From the NCBI RefSeq assembly GCF_013426895.1, contig NZ_AP023176.1:1178001-1242000 (forward strand): 64,000 nucleotides of DNA, given 5' to 3'. This document shows, piece after piece, positions 59,030 to 64,000 of this stretch (the first letter of the stretch is position 1; every line of letters starts with the position of its first letter). The stretch is from Paraburkholderia largidicola. Its GTDB lineage: Bacteria; Pseudomonadota; Gammaproteobacteria; Burkholderiales; Burkholderiaceae. The notes beneath the pieces were generated by a model that saw only the letters and a program-made list of their open reading frames with translations, did no database searches and was not told the DNA's origin. Both the position numbers and the translations under genes were made by a program.

Positions 59030-59777
59030 AGCGCTTTTGCAGGCCCGTGGCCTGTCCATCACGTTCGGCGGCCTGAAGGCGGTGCAGGACGTCAGTCTCG
59101 ATGTCATGCCCAACACGCTGACGGCACTCGTCGGTCCGAACGGCGCCGGCAAGACGACGCTGTTCGCTTTGCTGTCGGGGTTTCTCCGGCCCGGTGCCGG
59201 ACGCGTCCAGTATCGGGGGCGCGACATTACGGGGATGGCGCCGCATCGGTCGGCAAGACTTGGCTTGACGCGGACGTTCCAGATCGTGCAGCCATTCGGC
59301 GCGCAGACCGTGCGCGAGAACATTGCGGTTGGCGCGCACCTGCATCAACCCGGACGGCGGGCCGCGCTGGCGGCTGCGGAAGAAGTCGCGCAACGGGTGA
59401 ATCTGCATGACCAACTCGATAAACCAGCAGCCGATCTGACCGTGGGCGGCCGCAAGCGTCTCGAACTGGCGCGCGCGCTGGCGACGAAGCCTCAGTTGCT
59501 GTTGCTCGACGAAGTGCTCGCAGGACTGAATCCAAGCGAAATCGACGAGATGATTCCCGTCATTCGTGGCCTGGTCGACAGCGGCGTGACGGTATTGATG
59601 ATCGAGCACGTGATGCGCGCAGTGATGAGCCTGGCCGAACACGTCTGGGTGCTGGCGCAAGGCCGGTTGATCGCGGGCGGTACGCCGCGTGAAGTGACAT
59701 CGGACCCGTCCGTGATCGAAGCGTATCTCGGTCACGGCACGGCCCAACGGCTGGCGCGTGAAGGAGAACGTCGGTGA
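59022..59777 (+). CDS. Branched-chain-type ABC ATPase (LivG-like)
   Basis: A 251-residue ATPase with GPNGAGKTTLFALLSGFLRP, TFQIVQPFGAQTVRENIAVG, LTVGGRKRLELARALA and LLLLDEVLAGLNPSEIDEM, all typical of LivG. The signature motif is TVGGRKRLELA instead of LSGGQ, which is the normal Liv variant. It overlaps the LivF-like gene by four bases (the GTG start of the latter). Confidence 0.93.
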   Translation: MSEALLQARGLSITFGGLKAVQDVSLDVMPNTLTALVGPNGAGKTTLFALLSGFLRPGAGRVQYRGRDITGMAPHRSARLGLTRTFQIVQPFGAQTVRENIAVGAHLHQPGRRAALAAAEEVAQRVNLHDQLDKPAADLTVGGRKRLELARALATKPQLLLLDEVLAGLNPSEIDEMIPVIRGLVDSGVTVLMIEHVMRAVMSLAEHVWVLAQGRLIAGGTPREVTSDPSVIEAYLGHGTAQRLAREGERR

Positions 59778-60484
59778 GTGCATTGCTCGAAGTGAGCGGG
59801 CTTCGCACAGGCTATGCACGCACCGAAGTGCTGCGCGGCGTGGATATGCGTGTCGACGAAGGCGAGATTGTCGTGCTGCTCGGCAGTAACGGCGTCGGCA
59901 AAACCACGCTGAACAACACCGTGTGCGGCATCAACCCCGTGTGGGAGGGTGGCGTGCGGTTCGACGGTCACGACCTGACAGGGCGGCACTACCGCGCGGT
60001 CGTCGAAGCCGGCCTGATCCAGGTGCCGGAAGGCCGGCGAATTTTCCCGAACCTGAGTGTGCGCGAAAACCTCGAACTAGGCGCATTTACGCGCGGCAAG
60101 CCGAATCGGAGCCGCAATCTCGCGCGGATGCTGGAGATCTTCCCGCGTCTTGGGGAACGGATCGATCAGCCGGCGGGCACGATGTCGGGCGGCGAGCAGC
60201 AGATGCTCGCGATCGCCCGGGGTTTGATGGCCGAGCCGCGTTTGCTGATCCTCGACGAGCCGTCGCTGGGTCTGTCGCCGTTGATGGTCGAAGAAATGTT
60301 CGCGCTGATTGCACGGTTGCAGAGCGAGGGACTCGCAATTCTGCTGGTCGAACAGAACGTCGGCCAGTCGCTCGAAACCGGACAGCGTGGCTATGTGCTG
60401 GAAAACGGCCTGGTCCGGTACTCCGGCACGTGCGCGGATTTGATGGCCAGCGACGAATTGCGTCGCGCCTATTTGGGGATGTAG
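59774..60484 (+). CDS. Branched-chain-type ABC ATPase (LivF-like)
   Basis: A 236-residue ATPase with LLGSNGVGKTTLNNTVCGIN, MSGGEQQMLAIARGLMAEPR and LLILDEPSLGLSPLMVEEMF, and ILLVEQNVGQSLE at the switch. The start GTG at 59774 overlaps the LivG-like stop (GTGA). It ends three bases before the hydro-lyase large subunit, so the enzyme genes are in the same transcript. It completes the importer (SBP, H, M, G, F). Confidence 0.93.
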   Translation: MSALLEVSGLRTGYARTEVLRGVDMRVDEGEIVVLLGSNGVGKTTLNNTVCGINPVWEGGVRFDGHDLTGRHYRAVVEAGLIQVPEGRRIFPNLSVRENLELGAFTRGKPNRSRNLARMLEIFPRLGERIDQPAGTMSGGEQQMLAIARGLMAEPRLLILDEPSLGLSPLMVEEMFALIARLQSEGLAILLVEQNVGQSLETGQRGYVLENGLVRYSGTCADLMASDELRRAYLGM

Positions 60485-60487
60485 TCG

Positions 60488-61756
60488 ATGGCAGCAGCAC
60501 AAACCCTTGCGCAAAAACTGATTGCGGCCGCCTGCGGGCGGTCCGAAGTCGAGGTCGGGGAAATCGTCACGTGCAACGTCGATCTTGCGATGTTCCATGA
60601 CTCGAGCGGTCCGCGCCGCTTGCAGCCGATGCTCGAACAGCTCGGCGCATCGTTGTGGGACAAGTCGAAGGTCGTGCTCGTGATCGACCACTATGTACCG
60701 GAGGCCGACGACGAATCGCGTCGGATCGTGCGCATTGCGCGTCAATGGGCAAGCGCACAGCAGTTGCCGAACGTCTACGACAGTGTCGGCATCTGTCATG
60801 TGGTGGTGCCGGAACACGGGCACCTGCGACCGGGCATGTTCTGCGTGGGCGGCGACTCGCATTCGCCGACAGGCGGCGCGTTCGGCACATACATGTTCGG
60901 TATCGGCAGCACGGAGATGCTTGGCGTCGCGGTATCCGGGCAGATCTGGGTCAAGGTGCCGGAGACCTTGCAGATGCACTGGCGTCATCGGCTTTCGCAT
61001 GGTGTGACCGCGAAAGACATGATGCTGCATATGATCGGCCGCTTCGGCATGAACGGTGGCCGCTATCAGGCCGTCGAATTCTGCGGTGAAGCTATTCGCG
61101 CGCTGTCGATGCAGGAGCGCATGACACTGTCGAACATGAGCGCCGAGCTGGGGTCGCAGGTCGGCCTGATCGCGCCGGACGCAACTACCGTCGACTATCT
61201 TCGCGCTGCGGGCGTGCAGGATGAAATCGATATCGCTCGCTGGCAGAGCGATCCGCAAGCCCGCGTCGAGGTGCAAGACTTCGACGCCGCGCAACTCGCG
61301 CCGCAAGTGGCCGCGCCGCACAGTCCGGCGAATACGCGCGATGTCGGTGCGTTCGGCGATGTCGCCGTGCAGGTTGCCTATATCGGCGCGTGCACGGGCG
61401 CGAAACTCGAAGATTTACGTGCGGCGGCCGACATCTTGCGCGGCCGCCGGGTGGCCGACGGCGTGCAACTGGTCGTGGCACCCGCCAGTATCCGCGACCA
61501 GTCGCAAGCGGCAAGCGAAGGCGTGATGGATGTGCTAAAAGGCGCTGGCGCGCAAGTGCTCGCTACGACATGCGGCGCGTGTGCCGGGTACGGCGGCTCG
61601 ATTCCCGAAGGCAGCACGGTCGTGTCGAGCACCGCGCGCAACTTCAAAGGCCGGATGGGCGCTGAGACCGCGCAGGTGTATCTGGGCTCGCCCTATACGG
61701 TCGCGGCGTCTGCGTTGCGTGGACGCATTACCGATCCTCGCGAGGTGCTGGCATGA
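60488..61756 (+). CDS. Aconitase-superfamily hydro-lyase, large subunit (LeuC-like, not leucine biosynthesis)
   Basis: A 422-residue [4Fe-4S] protein, the large subunit of an isopropylmalate-isomerase-like hydro-lyase. The active-site block GGDSHSPTGGAFGTYMFGIG and three cluster cysteines are seen: Cys302 in IGACTGAKLEDL, Cys362 and Cys365 in TTCGACAGYGG. In LeuC the first motif reads GSCTNxR, so this is a divergent branch like the dimethylmalate, maleate or citraconate hydratases. It is 422 residues, near the archaeal/bacterial type of about 420. The small subunit follows with a four-base overlap. Location in an importer/hydantoinase operon argues for a catabolic hydration step. Confidence 0.87.
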   Translation: MAAAQTLAQKLIAAACGRSEVEVGEIVTCNVDLAMFHDSSGPRRLQPMLEQLGASLWDKSKVVLVIDHYVPEADDESRRIVRIARQWASAQQLPNVYDSVGICHVVVPEHGHLRPGMFCVGGDSHSPTGGAFGTYMFGIGSTEMLGVAVSGQIWVKVPETLQMHWRHRLSHGVTAKDMMLHMIGRFGMNGGRYQAVEFCGEAIRALSMQERMTLSNMSAELGSQVGLIAPDATTVDYLRAAGVQDEIDIARWQSDPQARVEVQDFDAAQLAPQVAAPHSPANTRDVGAFGDVAVQVAYIGACTGAKLEDLRAAADILRGRRVADGVQLVVAPASIRDQSQAASEGVMDVLKGAGAQVLATTCGACAGYGGSIPEGSTVVSSTARNFKGRMGAETAQVYLGSPYTVAASALRGRITDPREVLA

Positions 61757-62298
61757 CGGCAAGCCGCACGGCGCCCGCCGAATCCGGGCGGACTTCCGGT
61801 TTGCATCGCGTATGGCGGGTCGGCGCGGATATCAATACCGATTCGCTCGCACCCGGCGCGTATATGAAGTTCGGCATCGACGAAATCGCGCGCCATTGCT
61901 TGCAGAACGAGCGCCCCGATTTCGCCGCAGGCGTCCAGCCGGGCGACGTGCTCGTGGCGGGACCGAACTTCGGCATCGGCTCATCGCGCGAACAGGCGGC
62001 CGCGGCGCTGGTACGCCTGGGCGTGCGGGCAGTGATCGCACCCGCATTCAATGGCCTGTACTTTCGCAACGCGTTCAACGTCGGCCTGTTGCTGTTGACG
62101 TGCGCCGACGCCGAAACGATCGGAGAGGGCGAGCGCATTGCGATCGACGCGCACGGCGGCGGCATCCGGCTGGCCGACGGGCGCGAATTGCCGTGCGATC
62201 CCGTCCCTGCATTTCTGCTCGAGATGGTCGACGCAGGCGGTTTGCTCAACCTGCTCAAGCAGCGTTACCCCACACCCAACGGAGTCACCTCATGCTAG
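61753..62298 (+). CDS. Aconitase-superfamily hydro-lyase, small subunit (LeuD-like)
   Basis: A 181-residue swivel-domain subunit. It has VWRVGADINTDSLAPGAYMK at the start and the substrate-loop motif GPNFGIGSSREQAAAALVRL, the equivalent of GxNFGCGSSREHA in LeuD. The N-terminal 17 residues (TASRTAPAESGRTSGL) are an extension. It overlaps the large subunit by four bases (ATGA) and the hydantoinase B gene by seven. The pair should form a heterodimer or heterotetramer with the LeuC-like protein. The loop Gly-Ile-Gly replaces the usual Gly-Cys-Gly, a normal variant. Confidence 0.88.
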   Translation: MTASRTAPAESGRTSGLHRVWRVGADINTDSLAPGAYMKFGIDEIARHCLQNERPDFAAGVQPGDVLVAGPNFGIGSSREQAAAALVRLGVRAVIAPAFNGLYFRNAFNVGLLLLTCADAETIGEGERIAIDAHGGGIRLADGRELPCDPVPAFLLEMVDAGGLLNLLKQRYPTPNGVTSC

Positions 62299-63962
62299 AC
62301 CCGGTCACGCTGGCCGTCCTCAAGGGCCGGCTGGAACAGATCGCCGATGAAATGGACGCGACCCTGTACCGCAGCGCTTTCAATCCGATCATCGCGGAAG
62401 CACACGACGCCTGCCACGGCATCTACGACGCCGTTTCGGGCGCGACCCTGGTGCAAGGCAAGTCGGGCCTGCCGGTGTTCGTCGGCGCGATGGCGTTCGC
62501 GGTGAAGGCGGCCATCCGCGTGGCAAGCGAGCGCGGCGGCATGATCGACGGCGATGTGTGGCTCTTCAACGATCCATACGAAGGCGGCACGCACGCGAAC
62601 GACTTCAAGCTGGTGCGTCCCGTGTTTCGCGACGGCAAGCTATTCTGCTTCCTTGCGTCGGCGGCCCACTGGCACGACGTCGGCGGAGCGGTGCCCGGCA
62701 ATTACAACCCGGCCGCCACCGAGTGCTGGCAGGAAGCCGTGCAGATTCCGCCCGTGCGGATCGTGCGGCGCGGCGAACTCGATGCCGACGTGCTCGCCAT
62801 TCTCAAGGCGAACACGCGCTTGCCCGACAGCCTGTGGGGCGATCTGAACGGCCAGCTTGCCGCGCTCGAACTCGGCGCGCGTCGCCTGAACGATCTGCTC
62901 GGCGACTACGGCGACACCGTCGTGCTCGAATCGCTTGCGCTGTTGCGCGAACGGGCGGTCAAGCTGATGCGCTCGCACGTGGCGGCGCTGCCCGACGGCG
63001 ACTACAGGTTCGAAGACATGCTGGACAACGACGGCGTGCGCGACGAACCGCTGAAGATCGCCTTATGCATGCGCGTTGCGGGCGACACGCTGACACTCGA
63101 TTTCACCGGCACGTCGCCCGCTTGCGCCGGCCCTGTGAACATCTCGCGCGCCACGGCGATCGCCGCCTGCTATGTCGCGCTCAAGCACCTGTTCCCGGAT
63201 GTGCCCGCGAATGCGGGCGTGCTCGACGCCGTGTCGTTCGTATTGCCGGATGGGCTCGTGATCTCCGCCGACCGGCCCCGTCCCGTCAGCGGCTATACGG
63301 AAACGATCCTGCGCATGATCGACGTGATTTTTTGTGCGATGGCCCAGGCCGCGCCGGAACTCGCGATGGCGCAGGCTTACGGCACGATCAACGCGCTGTC
63401 GATAGCCGGTCATCGCAGCGCGGGCGCGCGCAAAGGTCAGCGCTGGGTGATGTTCAGCTTTTTCGGCGGCGGTCACGGCGGACATTCGCAAGGCGACGGC
63501 CTGAGCCACGGCAATGCGCCCATTTCGACTGCGACGATCCCGCCGCTGGAAATTCTCGAAGCCGCCTATCCGGTGCGCTTCACGCAATGGGCGTTACGTC
63601 CCGATTCGGGCGGCGACGGCACGTTTCGCGGCGGGCTGGGCGCGATCTATGAAATCGAATTGCTCGAAGACGAAGCGGAAGCGTTCATTTTCGGCGAGCG
63701 CGGACGCTCTGCGCCGCAAGGCATCGCGGGCGGCGCAGCGTCCGTGCGCAACGTGTTCCGCTATCAGCAGGATGGCGAATGGCGCACGCCGCCGATGGCG
63801 TCGAAGATGCTCGGCATCCGCCTGAAGCGCGGTGAACGAGTGCGGCTGGAAACGCCCGGCGGGGGTGGCTATGGCGCGCCGTCGGAACGATCGGATGCGG
63901 CGCGCGAGCACGACCGCGCAATGGGTTATGTCACGGTGGGTCTGAAGGAGCAAGAAGCATGA
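62292..63962 (+). CDS. Hydantoinase B / oxoprolinase / acetone carboxylase-type beta subunit
   Basis: A 556-residue protein of the HyuB family. The start MLDPVTLAVLKGRLEQIADE is standard, followed by RSAFNPIIAEAHDACHGIYD, LFNDPYEGGTHANDFKLVRP, and the C-terminal LETPGGGGYGAPSER, all signatures of this subunit. It works with HyuA, which begins at 63959, in ATP-dependent opening of a hydantoin, lactam or 5-oxoproline, or in ketone carboxylation; the family does not tell which. The open frame runs in from 61581, but that part is a shadow of the small-subunit gene. Confidence 0.92.
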   Translation: MLDPVTLAVLKGRLEQIADEMDATLYRSAFNPIIAEAHDACHGIYDAVSGATLVQGKSGLPVFVGAMAFAVKAAIRVASERGGMIDGDVWLFNDPYEGGTHANDFKLVRPVFRDGKLFCFLASAAHWHDVGGAVPGNYNPAATECWQEAVQIPPVRIVRRGELDADVLAILKANTRLPDSLWGDLNGQLAALELGARRLNDLLGDYGDTVVLESLALLRERAVKLMRSHVAALPDGDYRFEDMLDNDGVRDEPLKIALCMRVAGDTLTLDFTGTSPACAGPVNISRATAIAACYVALKHLFPDVPANAGVLDAVSFVLPDGLVISADRPRPVSGYTETILRMIDVIFCAMAQAAPELAMAQAYGTINALSIAGHRSAGARKGQRWVMFSFFGGGHGGHSQGDGLSHGNAPISTATIPPLEILEAAYPVRFTQWALRPDSGGDGTFRGGLGAIYEIELLEDEAEAFIFGERGRSAPQGIAGGAASVRNVFRYQQDGEWRTPPMASKMLGIRLKRGERVRLETPGGGGYGAPSERSDAAREHDRAMGYVTVGLKEQEA

Positions 63963-64000
63963 AGGATGCGGCACACGGTTCTCTCGTCGTCGGCGTCGAC
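63959..64000 (+). CDS. Hydantoinase A / oxoprolinase-type alpha subunit, first 14 codons
   Basis: Fourteen codons are in the window: MKDAAHGSLVVGVD, then the sequence ends. LVVGVD is the start of the VGVDTGGTFTD ATP-binding motif of HyuA proteins, and the ATG overlaps the HyuB stop by four bases (ATGA). The order B-A is known for these operons. The remaining 650 or so residues lie beyond the edge. Confidence 0.7.
   Translation, partial: MKDAAHGSLVVGVD

Noticed and set aside
61581..62291. N-terminal extension of the hydantoinase B frame
   Set aside because: The family start MLDPVTLAVLKG is at 62292; the upstream part overlaps the hydro-lyase genes and has no similarity.
60488..62298. Annotation of the LeuCD-like pair as leucine biosynthesis
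   Set aside because: Altered cluster motifs and a catabolic operon context with an importer and hydantoinase make that role unlikely, although not excluded.
1..64000. CRISPR arrays, tRNA, rRNA, transposases, phage genes or integrases
   Set aside because: I looked for regularly spaced repeats, tRNA-like cloverleafs and mobile-element proteins and saw none; a covariance-model scan would be needed to exclude small RNAs.

Overview
The window is GC-rich DNA from a betaproteobacterium of the Burkholderia/Paraburkholderia/Caballeronia group. The reasons are a Burkholderia-type general porin, dense LysR/GntR/LacI regulation, many solute transporters, and a full furoate/furandicarboxylate cluster of the kind described in Cupriavidus and Burkholderia. 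Catabolic genes dominate and no housekeeping, rRNA, tRNA, phage or transposase genes were seen. This suggests an accessory replicon or catabolic region, which is an inference.

Layout. (a) 1-3580, minus: a polar amino acid ABC importer ending in an N-carbamoyl-amino-acid/allantoate amidohydrolase cut by the window edge. A chemoreceptor diverges from it (3968-5536). Then come a small secreted protein and a LysR regulator. (b) 7342-13274, minus: one operon with two DAO-type FAD oxidoreductases, a complete amino acid/opine-type ABC importer and an SDR, under a divergent OccR-like LysR regulator (13414-14346). (c) 14325-14995: a composite palindrome of about 670 bp between convergent genes. (d) 15042-23964, minus: a galactoside operon (ABC importer, GH42 and GH35 beta-galactosidases) with a divergent LacI regulator and mirror-image operators.

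(e) 25250-38004: the hmf block. The minus-strand operon hmfF-hmfG-hmfA-hmfB-hmfC-hmfD-hmfE-MFS would decarboxylate 2,5-furandicarboxylate to 2-furoate, activate it to furoyl-CoA, hydroxylate it and hydrolyse the product towards 2-oxoglutarate. Two closely paralogous LysR regulators flank it. hmfH is absent. (f) 38092-42226: a LysR regulator, an MFS carrier, ligJ and ligK, the lower gallate/protocatechuate 4,5-cleavage steps giving pyruvate and oxaloacetate, without a ring-cleavage dioxygenase. (g) 42334-44451: a Cys-rich small protein, an SDR and an EamA exporter. (h) 44813-51132, minus: a nitrate/sulfonate/pyrimidine-type ABC importer with two amidase-signature enzymes and an FCD-type GntR regulator. 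(i) 51539-52804: a PAS-GGDEF diguanylate cyclase.

(j) 53348-64000: a porin and a divergent UTRA-type GntR regulator, followed by a tightly packed plus-strand operon. It holds a Liv-type ABC importer with a Tat-type signal, a two-subunit aconitase-superfamily hydro-lyase that is not a normal LeuCD, hydantoinase/oxoprolinase subunit B and the first codons of subunit A. This is the best candidate for an undescribed catabolic system: a dedicated importer, an ATP-dependent ring-opening or carboxylating enzyme and a hydro-lyase under one regulator, with inverted repeats in the shared porin/regulator promoter. The substrate cannot be read from the sequence.
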